62,242 nt of DNA from a virus (IMGVR_UViG_3300009183_000009:1-62242), one strand, 5' to 3'. Positions 35,371-43,402 are shown, counted from the first letter of the stretch. Notes: a model not told the origin generated them from the sequence alone. Translations and numbers: made by a program.

Positions 35371-35820
35371 TTACTTGGTTGGTTTACGAACAGAGATTGC
35401 GTACTCAGATACTGAGTTCAATCCGGGGGGTACAAGGCCGGGGTTTTCTTCAAGGAATGTCGACATGTTGGTCTGCGCTATGCGCTTCTCAAGCAAGTCA
35501 ACTGCTTCGTGCTGAAGCACAAAGGTCTTGAACGAGTCCCAGTCTTGTGTGTTGTAGCGTGTCTTGGTAGACAGCACTACAGTGCCTTGGTCAGTGCGCA
35601 CAGAGGACACGCCTAGTGCAAGCATCTGATCTTTTAGTGCGATCTTCACGGTGTCTTGTTGCCGCTTGATCTCTTCAACTTCATTTTCGTACCCTTGAGT
35701 TAGCTCTTGAATTCGAGCCGCCATTCTGCGGTACACCTTAGCCAGTTTGTCCATTGGGACGTTGGCTAACTCCTTGCTCTCTTCTGTGAGAGGTGCTTCA
35801 TCATCTATGACTGAGGTCAT
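35371..35820 (-). CDS. Coiled-coil protein of the replication block
   Basis: 149 residues after GGAGAAGCAA. Residues about 25-70 form a coiled coil (KVYRRMAARIQELTQGYENEVEEIKRQQ), followed by LKDQMLALGVSSVRTDQGTVVLSTKTRYNTQDW. That helix-then-strand pattern recalls Gp157- or Gam-type proteins, but the match is not strong enough to name it. Possibly a host nuclease inhibitor or DNA-end binding protein. Confidence 0.65.
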   Translation of the reverse strand: MTSVIDDEAPLTEESKELANVPMDKLAKVYRRMAARIQELTQGYENEVEEIKRQQDTVKIALKDQMLALGVSSVRTDQGTVVLSTKTRYNTQDWDSFKTFVLQHEAVDLLEKRIAQTNMSTFLEENPGLVPPGLNSVSEYAISVRKPTK

Positions 35821-35889
35821 TTGCTTCTCCTATTTTTTTGTCTAAGGTTTAACATCATACACGGAACAAAATCTCTTGCAACTCCTTTC

Positions 35890-37452
35890 TTAAATATTTT
35901 TTACTTCGCTATCAAACATGCCGACAAGCAACGCATGGTCAGTAACTTTAGCGGCCATTGCTTTGAATAGTTTTTTCTCAATTGGGCTTGACTCAATGTG
36001 TACCACAGTAACTTTGTCAGAGTCTTGACCCTTGCGATCTGCGCGAGCAATACATTGTGTGTACATCTCAACAGACATCAGAGGGCCAAAGAATACAACT
36101 GTGTCAGCGGCAGTCAGGGTAATCCCGTGGGCAGTTGCTTGAGGTTGCAACACGAGCACGCGTATCTTGTCAGTAGTCTGAAAGTCCGCAATGATCTGAC
36201 CGCGTTTTGTTGCTGTCACGTCGCCATGAATTTGTCCCACGGCAACGCCATTGCCTGACAAGTGCCGCACAATCGACTCAATGCTTGACCTGAACAGCGC
36301 AAAGATAATGACTTTTCTTTGTGTCTCCTCGAGCACTTCGTCCAACACATTGAGGCGTGGGGACGCATCGAACTCCACAACTTCTTTGTCGTCTGTGTAC
36401 GCCGCACCGCAAGATATTTGTAGCAACTTGTTTACCGCAACACCGGCATTGACTGCGCTGATGGTCTCCCCCGCCGCACGCACCATCATCTGCTCTTTGA
36501 GTAGGCGGTAGTATTTGTTTTGCTGGGGTGTCATGGGCACCTCACGCGTCACCGTGATAACTGGTGGCAGGTCAAGGCACTGGTCTTTTGTAAAACGTAT
36601 TGCTGGTTGAAGCACCTCGTACACCATGTCGCGTGCGTTAGCTTTGGGTGCCCACTTGAACATGCTGATCTTGTTCATCACCTTGTCGCGCCATGCAGTC
36701 TGAAACTTGGGCACGCCTGTAGGGTTGACCAGTCGAGCTAAGCCATACGCGTCCACAGGAGACTGCGAGGCAGGAGTGCCAGTCATCATCCACAGGTGGG
36801 TGTCGGGTCTGATGATTGATGCCAACGCCTTCCATCGCCGCGTAGACGGATTCTTGTATGCGTTTGCCTCATCGACAATCACAAGATCAAAGCGCCCATC
36901 ATTAATAATCTCTGTGGCAATCAAGTTGAGCCCATCGTAGTTGGCAATGACAAACTCGTAGTCTTGCTGAATCATCTCTATACGCCGTGAGGCTTGTTGA
37001 TGGTGTGCGACCACAGCGCTTCTGTGAATGATGCTTCGGTTGATGTCACCCATCCATGCGCTGTGCATGATGGACAAGGGGCACAGTATCAGCACCCTAC
37101 GCACCTCGCCTTTGTTCATCAAGTAGTCTGCCGCCCACAAGGCAGAGAGCGTCTTACCAGTTCCGGGGTCGTTAAAACAGAACGATCTGCGGTTCAAAGT
37201 CATGAACGCGGAGGTTTCTATTTGGTGAGCCATTGGTATAAACTTTCCCGGCCAGTGGTAGCGCTTAGTGATGGGCGACGGCACATCTTTTACTCCGAGA
37301 TTTTTGAGTACGCGTGTCTCGTCAAGCCCCCAGTACACAGCCACTTGATAGACGCCATCCTCATGACCAAGGACTTTGTGTTTGGGGATGATGCTGTACT
37401 TGTTTGGATTGCGCGTGCGTAGTATCAGCGCTTTGTTGTCAACAATTTCCAT
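35890..37452 (-). CDS. SNF2-type helicase/ATPase
   Basis: 520 residues from the ATG at 37452 (TAATG overlap with the upstream gene); an earlier in-frame start would add 9 residues. Motif I CFNDPGTGKT (92-101), motif II IVDEANAY (192-199), motif III MMTGTP (222-227) and a C-terminal motif VI QCIARADRKGQ are all present, so both RecA-like lobes are complete. Such proteins move along or remodel DNA in replication, recombination or restart. Confidence 0.9.
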   Translation of the reverse strand: MEIVDNKALILRTRNPNKYSIIPKHKVLGHEDGVYQVAVYWGLDETRVLKNLGVKDVPSPITKRYHWPGKFIPMAHQIETSAFMTLNRRSFCFNDPGTGKTLSALWAADYLMNKGEVRRVLILCPLSIMHSAWMGDINRSIIHRSAVVAHHQQASRRIEMIQQDYEFVIANYDGLNLIATEIINDGRFDLVIVDEANAYKNPSTRRWKALASIIRPDTHLWMMTGTPASQSPVDAYGLARLVNPTGVPKFQTAWRDKVMNKISMFKWAPKANARDMVYEVLQPAIRFTKDQCLDLPPVITVTREVPMTPQQNKYYRLLKEQMMVRAAGETISAVNAGVAVNKLLQISCGAAYTDDKEVVEFDASPRLNVLDEVLEETQRKVIIFALFRSSIESIVRHLSGNGVAVGQIHGDVTATKRGQIIADFQTTDKIRVLVLQPQATAHGITLTAADTVVFFGPLMSVEMYTQCIARADRKGQDSDKVTVVHIESSPIEKKLFKAMAAKVTDHALLVGMFDSEVKNI

Positions 37453-37778
37453 TACGCATCTTCCTTCAACCGCGCCCACGGCGTGTTGCTTTCTCTGAAC
37501 TCAACCTCTTCCATCAGTTTGTTTCTGTGAAGTCTTGATGATGCGTCCAACCAAAACTCATCATCTAGTTCAGACACATCAATCCACAAGTCTCCAAACT
37601 TTACTCGCCACGCATTGACCAATGTTGATAGCGGGATGGAATACGCTTCACGTTTATTGGGGTCGTCTACTTTCATGGCGGTGTATGGTTTTTTTGGTCT
37701 TAGCGCTTCTCTTGCATAAACGGACAAGTCTTCTAAGTCTTCTGTCAGTTGTTGACCAAGTGTTTTCATTCTTCCCAT
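37452..37778 (-). CDS. Hypothetical protein, paralogue of the next gene upstream
   Basis: 108 residues starting at ATG 37778 with AGGAGAAGCAA. The C-terminal half (REAYSIPLSTLVNAWRVKFGDLWIDVSELDDEFWLDASSRL) aligns with that of the 124-residue protein encoded immediately upstream, so the two arose by duplication. No catalytic residues. Perhaps a small protein that binds the helicase, with which it is translationally coupled. Confidence 0.7.
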   Translation of the reverse strand: MGRMKTLGQQLTEDLEDLSVYAREALRPKKPYTAMKVDDPNKREAYSIPLSTLVNAWRVKFGDLWIDVSELDDEFWLDASSRLHRNKLMEEVEFRESNTPWARLKEDA

Positions 37779-37792
37779 TTGCTTCTCCTGTT

Positions 37793-38167
37793 TTATTCTG
37801 GCATTCGGCACACATAACGTGCCCTGTCTGTTAAAAAATGAACTTCAACTTCTCCGAGTTGTTTAAGTCTGTTAAAAACTAATCTAAAAAATTCTTCTTC
37901 TTCTATTGACTCCATCGGCACCCAATCGTTTCCAAAACGTGCTATCCAAAGATTGACCAACCTGTCAACTGGAATTTTGAATGCTTCATTTTCAAGCATT
38001 GCGCTTGTGATTTCACTTTCAACAACACGCTTTGCTTTTAACGTCCAGTCATTTGATGCTGTGGTCTGATTTACGTTTGAAGCTTCGATTGTCAGATGCT
38101 GATTTGACGCGTAGATTGCTTCTATTTGTTGCCCCGCCTTTTGAAAGGGGTTGTTTATGATCGACAT
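37793..38167 (-). CDS. Hypothetical protein, paralogue, overlapping the HNH gene
   Basis: 124 residues if started at ATG 38167, which has AAGGAG 10 bases upstream. The conserved block (NEAFKIPVDRLVNLWIARFGNDWVPMESIEEEEFFRLVFNRL) is shared with its downstream neighbour. Its first about 40 codons lie inside the HNH gene in another frame. A later start (ATG at about 37999) would remove the overlap but has no clear ribosome site. Function unknown. Confidence 0.65.
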   Translation of the reverse strand: MSIINNPFQKAGQQIEAIYASNQHLTIEASNVNQTTASNDWTLKAKRVVESEITSAMLENEAFKIPVDRLVNLWIARFGNDWVPMESIEEEEFFRLVFNRLKQLGEVEVHFLTDRARYVCRMPE

Positions 38168-38309
38168 CTTTTCCATCTCCTTTTTGTACGATACCTTCTT
38201 TCATAAGCATTGCGCGTGCTTTATTTCGAGCGGTTCTTTTTTTAATGATCTCAGGCTTCTGCTCATACTTTGCGTAAGAGGGGCGGTCTGCGGGGTTTTT
38301 GTAAGGCAT
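38049..38309 (-). CDS. Short HNH endonuclease
   Basis: 86 residues. The core motif is KDVDHKQPLSKGGATNRSNLRV, followed by SASDNRSF: D-x-D-H as the first catalytic part, GG, and N-L then N as the later residues. Short HNH proteins of this shape are frequent in phage replication clusters and may be free-standing homing enzymes or processing nucleases. A good AAGGAAAACTC leader precedes the ATG. Confidence 0.8.
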   Translation of the reverse strand: MPYKNPADRPSYAKYEQKPEIIKKRTARNKARAMLMKEGIVQKGDGKDVDHKQPLSKGGATNRSNLRVKSASDNRSFKRKSDHSIK

Positions 38310-38318
38310 GAGTTTTCC

Positions 38319-38984
38319 TTAATGTTTTGGATGAAATTCACACGTTTTTACAGCACACCAACCACACAGAGGCGTTTGGTTTGGGTTCCATACATCGTGC
38401 TCAAAGCATGACTCCAAGCGAGCGTAGCGTTCACGGTAGTCCCACCAGTGCTTAGACGCTTCGTCCGAGGTCATACTCATCTTGACCATATCATTTTTTA
38501 CAATAAACATCAACGCTGAGTTGACTCTGCGGATGTGGGGGAAGTGGGCAAACAACATGATAGACATGAGAACAAGTTGGTCTCTGTCAGGATACTTGTT
38601 GTTGCCTGTTTTCCAGTCTGCCACCCACGCCGTCAGGTTCTCATCATCAATGATGATTAAGTCTGCAATGCCTCTGACCCACACGTTGTCATCTTCCCAA
38701 GACACAGGGTTTAGGTTTGCATCCAGCGCCATCTCATACTCAGGCAGTCTGCGCCCTGCCTTTTTCAGCAACGCGTCAACAACAGGTTGGAACTGAGAGT
38801 GCTCGGGCGGTATGGGTTTGCCGTCCTTGATATACAACTCCAAGCTCTCATGCACCTGTGTGCCGTACCGCGTAGCCTCAGTCTCTACAAATGGGTAGTT
38901 CTTCAAGACTTTGATTTCGTGGTAGCGGCGTTGACACCCCTCAAAGTCTTTGAGGGACGAGTGTGACCATGCGGGTTTTTTCAT
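38319..38984 (-). CDS. PD-(D/E)XK exonuclease, Cas4/RecB-like
   Basis: 221 residues. Motifs: YGTQVHESLE (H45), E84, GIADLI (D108) and VADWKTG (D123, K125), then QLVLMS, giving the full PD-(D/E)XK active site. C17 plus C207, C210 and C215 near the end (CGWCAVKTC) could hold an iron-sulphur cluster as in Cas4- and AddB-type nucleases. Likely a 5'-3' exonuclease for phage recombination or end processing. Translationally coupled to the SprT-like gene. Confidence 0.88.
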   Translation of the reverse strand: MKKPAWSHSSLKDFEGCQRRYHEIKVLKNYPFVETEATRYGTQVHESLELYIKDGKPIPPEHSQFQPVVDALLKKAGRRLPEYEMALDANLNPVSWEDDNVWVRGIADLIIIDDENLTAWVADWKTGNNKYPDRDQLVLMSIMLFAHFPHIRRVNSALMFIVKNDMVKMSMTSDEASKHWWDYRERYARLESCFEHDVWNPNQTPLCGWCAVKTCEFHPKH

Positions 38985-39277
38985 AGTTTGGCTGAGTTGA
39001 TTGCTTGCGTTAATCTGTTGGCAAAAGCTGTGACGAAGTTCTCGTTGTCGGTCAAGTCGTTGCCCATATCTTGCAGAATGATGTGCGTCAACTCATGCCA
39101 AAACGTGTCGTCGATTTCTCCTTGTTCAAACGGGTTGCCAAAGTCGTCGTACTTTGCTATCTCAACTAACTTCTTGCGGTAGTACGTGCGCCCCATTGCG
39201 GCGGGGTTCTGTATGGTGTGCCGCCACTCGACGTTGTATGTCGTCGGCCCCACCGTGAACTGCTTCGGTATCTTCAC
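38981..39277 (-). CDS. SprT-like / zincin metallopeptidase
   Basis: 98 residues from a GTG start with AAGGAGAAGCAA. HELTH (61-65, WHELTHIILQDMGND) is a complete HExxH zinc motif; the N-terminal part (TYNVEWRHTIQNPAAMGRTYYRKKLVEIAKYD) gives the strand layout of SprT-type peptidases. Such proteins can cleave protein-DNA adducts, and the location between polymerase and exonuclease genes fits. Short for the family, so possibly a minimal version. Confidence 0.82.
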   Translation of the reverse strand: MKIPKQFTVGPTTYNVEWRHTIQNPAAMGRTYYRKKLVEIAKYDDFGNPFEQGEIDDTFWHELTHIILQDMGNDLTDNENFVTAFANRLTQAINSAKL

Positions 39278-39287
39278 TTGCTTCTCC

Positions 39288-41255
39288 TTATGATTTTGCT
39301 AGTCCATATCTACGGTGCGCACCACCGTCAGCGGCCAAGGGTATCCCCGGCATGTAACTCGGCTCCATAGTCATCTGCGCCAAGACCCAAGTCTTCGCGT
39401 CAACAACTTCTGCGTCAGGCACCAACACGATCTGTTCATCGTGCACAGTACCAACCACAGGGTATCTCTTTGTCACCCTCAACATTCCATCGGTCATGAC
39501 AATGCGTGCCAATGCCTGCGTAACATTGTTTGTTATTTTTCCTGCATACAACTTCGTTGCACGCTCTCCGTACACCCACTGCGTTTTGCCTTTATCGTCT
39601 AACTCAGGGCGCAGATTTGGGTACAGAAGTTTCATTCCGTTTGGTAATTCTATCTCGCCTTTGCGGAATGTCAAACACTTGTGCGTGTACTCTTTGCCCA
39701 AATACAGCGACTTGTATATAAGCTCACTGAACAACGCCCACAACGCCACGATAGGCCAAGCAGTCCGGCGGTATGAGTCAATGATTGCCTTGGCGGCAAG
39801 GGCATGAGTCAAGAGTTCCTTGTCAGAACAAGTGTGGGGGATGTCAAACAGCTTGTCGTCGTTGCCGTCCCACTCCACAAACTTCTGCGCGTACTCAGAA
39901 CTCACCCCCAGTGCTTTGGCAAAGTCTTTGGAGTACCTGACTGGCGGTGCGCCAAGGAAGCCAGTTAGAAGTTGCGACGCAAAGGATGCCCAACCGAGGC
40001 CATACCCACAACCGAGTAGGGCACTCTTCGCAGATTGTCTAAGATCTGGATGGGAATCTTTGGTGAGGTTTGGTATGTTGAACATCTGAGCCCCGAACGC
40101 CGCATAAGGGTCACCGCCTGCCCTGAAGATGTCAAGCATATCTTGGTAGTCACCAAGCCACGCGAGTACTCGCGGTTCAATTTGCGATAAATCCCCAACG
40201 ACAAGTTGATAGCCTTCGGGAGCCATAATTGCTTTGCGTAGGAAACTACCTCGCTTGAGGTTTTGCATGTTGATTGCACTGCCCTTTGCCGCCGTCCACC
40301 TGCCCGAGAGAGCACCGTAATACGATAAAGGTACAGGTAACTTGCCGCGCTGGGATATATCGAGGAAGCGCTGGGCTCTGGTTCGTTCGGTCGTAGACTT
40401 AACCCGAAGGCGTGCTTCGCAAAGGAGGGCAACGTCCTCACGTTCACCATTGAGCAACGCTTGGAAGAGGGCGTCGTTCTTTGCCAGCGCGAGCGTTTGC
40501 TTGCCGGTAGTTTTACTAATTTTTGTGGGGGCAACAACCCCGAGGCTTTTAAGTATGTCAGCAAACTTCGGGTTCGACGCAAGTTCAGTTTCTTGTATGC
40601 CGAGCTTTTGTAATAGACCTTCACGTGTTTCTCCTTCTTCTGTTAGTGCCTTGATAAGCATCTTGTGGTCAAGCTCAAGCGTTGGTCGTGTGTACATCTT
40701 GAGCGTCATGTCGATAAGCCTTAGCTCACTCTTGGGGTATCCTTTGACCAAGCGATCAAAGATTCGTTCGCATAGATATACGTCGTGTTTGCAATAGTCT
40801 GCAAGTTCAGATTCCACGAGCGCGTCCAGCTCGGCCATACCATCGGTACTATGCACGGCTGTCCCTTTTGGGGGAAGATTAAAATCTCCCGCAAGTTTGG
40901 CGAGACTGTTGCCAACTTCCACGCCGCGTAAAGCTCTCGCCATTGACAGGGTGTCGAAGATAAAGGCTGGTCTAGCGTTATATATCCACTCCATAATGGA
41001 TACATCGAACTGTGCGTTGTGCGCAAGCACTGCGGTTCGTCCCCAGTCGATTCCAAAAAAGAATTCAGGTAGGTCTGATCCTCTAACCCATCTAATGTCG
41101 TCTGCGCTTCCGTACTCATGGACACAAGCGCCGAAAGATATGAACCTTTTATCACGTATGTACTCCTCAGTTGTCATCTTTGATAACGTGTAGTCACGCT
41201 TGTCCCACCGAGTTTCAAAGTCGATGGTCAGTATCCTGTCAAATGGTTTAGTCAA
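39288..41255 (-). CDS. Family A DNA polymerase with 3'-5' exonuclease
   Basis: 655 residues from a TTG start, 8 bases after AAGGAGG and in a TTGA overlap with the upstream gene. Exonuclease motifs: IDFET (11-15), AHNAQFD, and DYCKHDV. Polymerase motif A is GDLSQIEPRVLAW (about 354), motif B LRQSAKSALLGCGYG, motif C VHDEQ (about 604). Motif A has Pro where most enzymes have Leu (IEPR rather than IELR). This is the phage replicative polymerase. Confidence 0.93.
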   Translation of the reverse strand: MTKPFDRILTIDFETRWDKRDYTLSKMTTEEYIRDKRFISFGACVHEYGSADDIRWVRGSDLPEFFFGIDWGRTAVLAHNAQFDVSIMEWIYNARPAFIFDTLSMARALRGVEVGNSLAKLAGDFNLPPKGTAVHSTDGMAELDALVESELADYCKHDVYLCERIFDRLVKGYPKSELRLIDMTLKMYTRPTLELDHKMLIKALTEEGETREGLLQKLGIQETELASNPKFADILKSLGVVAPTKISKTTGKQTLALAKNDALFQALLNGEREDVALLCEARLRVKSTTERTRAQRFLDISQRGKLPVPLSYYGALSGRWTAAKGSAINMQNLKRGSFLRKAIMAPEGYQLVVGDLSQIEPRVLAWLGDYQDMLDIFRAGGDPYAAFGAQMFNIPNLTKDSHPDLRQSAKSALLGCGYGLGWASFASQLLTGFLGAPPVRYSKDFAKALGVSSEYAQKFVEWDGNDDKLFDIPHTCSDKELLTHALAAKAIIDSYRRTAWPIVALWALFSELIYKSLYLGKEYTHKCLTFRKGEIELPNGMKLLYPNLRPELDDKGKTQWVYGERATKLYAGKITNNVTQALARIVMTDGMLRVTKRYPVVGTVHDEQIVLVPDAEVVDAKTWVLAQMTMEPSYMPGIPLAADGGAHRRYGLAKS

Positions 41256-41518
41256 TTAAATGCCTCCTTTGGCGGTGCGCCAGCCATATTTAGATAGCCG
41301 AAAAAATCATTTGCCTCGAGCAAAAGCTCCGCAGCTTCCATATCATCAGCGTTCATGGTGATGAGTCCTGCCATCTCCCCCTTCGACTTGATGAGCAGTA
41401 CCGCTTGGTCTGGGTCATCGCCGTAGCACCTGACCAGTTGCAGTACGACCATCTTGAAGTGCTCACGCTCTTCCTCAGTCATTACTGTGAGTCGTTGTTC
41501 GATTGCGTCTTGTTCCAT
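41252..41518 (-). CDS. Small hypothetical protein before the polymerase gene
   Basis: 88 residues, helical and acidic (EQDAIEQRLTVMTEEEREHFKMVVLQLV, CYGDDPDQAVLLIKSKGEM). It overlaps the VRR-NUC gene upstream by 37 bases and the polymerase gene downstream by 4. No named family. Possibly a polymerase-associated protein, by position only. Confidence 0.7.
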   Translation of the reverse strand: MEQDAIEQRLTVMTEEEREHFKMVVLQLVRCYGDDPDQAVLLIKSKGEMAGLITMNADDMEAAELLLEANDFFGYLNMAGAPPKEAFN

Positions 41519-41796
41519 AGTAGCTCCTCTAGTTCGTTGATGTTGTCTTCGTTGATGACCATTGACACCCCCCCTGACCTGCGTATGCGGTACAGGTTGT
41601 CCTCTTGTAAAGTTGTTGGTTTATTCTTTCCTGCCTTTGCTTCAATGCCAACAAATCTGCCGTTGACGCAGACCAAGAAGTCAGGCACGCCTGAGTTTCC
41701 ATAACCTGTGCCAATAGGCATAGCGTAGTACACGCCTGATGCTTCCAACAGTTTGCGTATCTGCTTCTTTACTTTTACTTCGGGTGTCGATGCCAT
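41482..41796 (-). CDS. VRR-NUC nuclease
   Basis: 104 residues. YGNSGVPDFLVCVNGRFVGIEAKAG holds the D39...E52-x-K54 active site of stand-alone VRR-NUC nucleases, which cut branched DNA such as Holliday junctions. The N-terminal helix (PEVKVKKQIRKLLEASGVYYAMP) is typical. The start has AAAGGAAACTGT upstream and is preceded by a long structured leader (41817-41968). Confidence 0.88.
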   Translation of the reverse strand: MASTPEVKVKKQIRKLLEASGVYYAMPIGTGYGNSGVPDFLVCVNGRFVGIEAKAGKNKPTTLQEDNLYRIRRSGGVSMVINEDNINELEELLWNKTQSNNDSQ

Positions 41797-41816
41797 ACAG
41801 TTTCCTTTGAATTGGT

Positions 41817-41846
41817 GAGGGGGTCAAGTAGATTACACGCCCCCTC
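41817..41846 (-). promoter_or_regulatory. Hairpin in the leader of the VRR-NUC gene
   Basis: GAGGGGG (leftward strand, 41846-41840) pairs with CCCCCTC (41823-41817) around a 16-base loop. No U-run follows; the ribosome site and start codon come 10-20 bases later. This could pause transcription or control access to the start codon. Confidence 0.5.
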
Positions 41847-41883
41847 GGTCGTGTTGTGGAGTGAATGCAGAAGCTCACTTTCC

Positions 41884-41968
41884 AAAGGGCTAACACCCCC
41901 GCATCCAACAAAACGTGTTCGCATCTACTAGGCTTGCACGCGGTGTTCAATTAAATTGTTAGCCCTTT
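41884..41968 (-). ncRNA. Candidate structured RNA closed by a 12-bp perfect stem
   Basis: Leftward strand: AAAGGGCTAACA (41968-41957) is exactly complementary to TGTTAGCCCTTT (41895-41884), with 61 bases between. Inside, CGTG...CACG and GCA...TGC can form a nested stem. The 5' arm overlaps the last codons and stop of the 50-residue gene. It lacks a tRNA T-arm sequence and cloverleaf spacing. The family is not recognised; it may be a leader element for the nuclease gene or an independent RNA. Confidence 0.45.
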
Positions 41969-42111
41969 TGTTTTTTGTCTCTGATGTCTTGTAGCATTTT
42001 TCTCAGCCATGTTCCTCCTCCTAGTTTTATGTACTCCTCATACTCACTCTGTGTTACACGTATGCCAATGGCTTTGCCACTCTTGGTTAACTCACTCTTT
42101 GGTCTCGGCAT
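41959..42111 (-). CDS. 50-residue DNA-binding-like protein (RPKSELT family)
   Basis: A small gene with ATG at 42111. The protein opens MPRPKSELTKSGKAIGIRVTQSEYEEYIKLGGG and ends TWLRKMLQDIRDKKQKG. This pattern (strand, then two helices) is a familiar short phage family that resembles a ribbon-helix-helix fold. It overlaps the upstream zinc-finger gene by 20 bases. It could be a small transcriptional regulator. Confidence 0.75.
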   Translation of the reverse strand: MPRPKSELTKSGKAIGIRVTQSEYEEYIKLGGGTWLRKMLQDIRDKKQKG

Positions 42112-42298
42112 CTTTTCTCATCCTTACTATTGAATCTTGAAAACGATATTCACAACTGTGTTGGTCGCCAGCTTGTTTAGTTAAGAACACCAATCTACAC
42201 TCTGTGCAATACCACGCCGTCCCTTGTGCAACGACAGTCGTCTTGTCTTGATGTATCCCTTTGGTTCTCCCAAAGAATGTGCGTATCTTCTCAATCAT
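42092..42298 (-). CDS. Small zinc-finger-like protein
   Basis: 68 residues. C-x2-C and a later H-x-x-C within CTECRLVFLTKQAGDQHSC suggest one zinc site. The basic N-terminus (MIEKIRTFFGRTKGIHQDK) may contact nucleic acid. It overlaps the previous gene by 4 bases (ATGA) and the 50-residue gene by 20. Function unknown. Confidence 0.65.
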   Translation of the reverse strand: MIEKIRTFFGRTKGIHQDKTTVVAQGTAWYCTECRLVFLTKQAGDQHSCEYRFQDSIVRMRKDAETKE

Positions 42299-42510
42299 GC
42301 GTCATCCTCTGCGTGTTGCGCCAATCGCCTCTCCAGCCTTTGAATACGCTCTTCGTTGTAGTGCATAGCAGCATTGGCATACTCAGCGGCAGTCTCAGCT
42401 TCCAACTTACGCAAGTGCGCCTGTCGTAGCTCTACTTTAATCACTTCGGAGATAGTCCTTGCTCTGAGAATATCCTTGATGTATTTGATTGTGATTTCTC
42501 GGAAGTTCAT
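42295..42510 (-). CDS. Small coiled-coil protein
   Basis: 71 residues, almost wholly helical (SEVIKVELRQAHLRKLEAETAAEYANAAMHYNEERIQRLERRLAQ). A GGAGAAGAACAC leader precedes the ATG. No recognised family. Coupled to both neighbours by 4-base overlaps. Confidence 0.65.
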   Translation of the reverse strand: MNFREITIKYIKDILRARTISEVIKVELRQAHLRKLEAETAAEYANAAMHYNEERIQRLERRLAQHAEDDA

Positions 42511-42782
42511 GTGTTCTTCTCCTTAAGCTTTTCTTCAATAGCAACGGCGAAAAGACCCCACATTTGGATTTTTCTGTCCTTTTCGGCATAGATTTCGCCA
42601 AGCACTTCAATCTCTTCAACCGTCAAACCTACCCATTTGCGCTTGCCCCTCCACTCATCCCACTGCTTCATTTTTTCATCGTTCAATAGCTGTGCAAATC
42701 GGTATATCTCAGGGGTCATTTCTTTTATGCCAGCTTCAGCACCAAGCCTGTCCAGCTTTGCAATCAATCGCTCAGTCATCAT
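42507..42782 (-). CDS. Small helical hypothetical protein
   Basis: 91 residues, helical, starting MMTERLIAKLDRLGAEAG. Contains GKRKWVGLTVEEIEVLGEIYAEKDRKIQMWGLFAVAIEEKLKEK, a pattern seen in small phage proteins of unknown role. Coupled by overlaps to the genes on both sides. Confidence 0.68.
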   Translation of the reverse strand: MMTERLIAKLDRLGAEAGIKEMTPEIYRFAQLLNDEKMKQWDEWRGKRKWVGLTVEEIEVLGEIYAEKDRKIQMWGLFAVAIEEKLKEKNT

Positions 42783-42903
42783 CGCCTCCGTTCTGCGTTG
42801 TGTAAATCATCCAACCAATCATCGCGCATACAAAGACAAACATAATAGCGCCTAGTGCCAACATCGTTGCCATTACAAGAATGCTCGTAATCATTTCTAC
42901 CAT
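42772..42903 (-). CDS. 43-residue single-span membrane protein
   Basis: ATG at 42903 is preceded by GGAGGTTGAC, a near-perfect ribosome site. The protein is one hydrophobic helix (about residues 5-34, ILVMATMLALGAIMFVFVCAM) with a short acidic tail (TTQNGGDDD). Its end overlaps the next gene by 11 bases. Small phage membrane proteins of this kind often act on the host envelope, for example in superinfection exclusion, but nothing specific is visible. Confidence 0.68.
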   Translation of the reverse strand: MVEMITSILVMATMLALGAIMFVFVCAMIGWMIYTTQNGGDDD

Positions 42904-42904
42904 G

Positions 42905-43402
42905 TCAACCTCCGAAGATTTTCTTCAGCGCATCGTACATGGCACGAGCTTGCATGATGCTCATGGTGTTGAGTACCGCATCAACATCCCACACCAGTCT
43001 TTGCGTAGGCTGAGCACTGAGGGCGGCGATGCCCTCACCGCGTGTAGCTTTGGCTTTCTGTATAACTTGCGTGGCTTTGATTTGCTTGCGTACTTTTATG
43101 GGTGAGTACTCGTTGGCTATCGTCGTGTAGTTGCTGTTCGCATCCCTCATGCACAAACCATTCTTAACAAACTGCGTGAGTAGTGAGCCAATAGATGACG
43201 GCTTGTATCCCTGCTTCTCCAACGCCGCGCAGATGGTCTTGCACGACTGGTGTGGGTTGTTCTTCACGAAGTCGAATGTTGCTCGTGTTACGTTGTTGCT
43301 AACTTTAAAATGTGGCACGTGTTTCATTTTTTTCTCCTGTTGTTGACTATCTAGCTCCCATTCGCTGAGTATTCCAGTCAGCGCAGTTTTTATATCAGGC
43401 AT
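42905..43402 (-). CDS. Winged-helix-like DNA-binding protein
   Basis: 165 residues. Residues about 37-95 (VTRATFDFVKNNPHQSCKTICAALEKQGYKPSSIGSLLTQFVKNGLCMRDANSNYTTI) have the helix-helix-recognition helix-wing order of a winged helix. A basic linker (KVRKQIKATQVIQKAKATRG) and a C-terminal helix (MSIMQARAMYDALKKIFGG) follow. It may be an early regulator or a replication accessory factor. Strong GGAGGGAACACTC leader. Confidence 0.7.
   Translation of the reverse strand: MPDIKTALTGILSEWELDSQQQEKKMKHVPHFKVSNNVTRATFDFVKNNPHQSCKTICAALEKQGYKPSSIGSLLTQFVKNGLCMRDANSNYTTIANEYSPIKVRKQIKATQVIQKAKATRGEGIAALSAQPTQRLVWDVDAVLNTMSIMQARAMYDALKKIFGG

Noticed and set aside
37081-37110. Possible further copies of the early palindrome (AGTATCA seen at about 37083, 32893, 37424 and 60238)
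   Set aside because: Only one half-site is present at each place, inside coding sequence. No inverted partner at the 3-base spacing was found.
41681-41950. An 89-codon minus-strand frame over the leader of the VRR-NUC gene
   Set aside because: It overlaps the VRR-NUC coding sequence in another frame and passes through the hairpins. It has no ribosome site and an unlikely composition.
41884-41968. A tRNA gene
   Set aside because: The outer stem is long enough, but there is no GTTC-type T-arm, no proper anticodon stem and no cloverleaf spacing. It was kept only as a candidate structured RNA.
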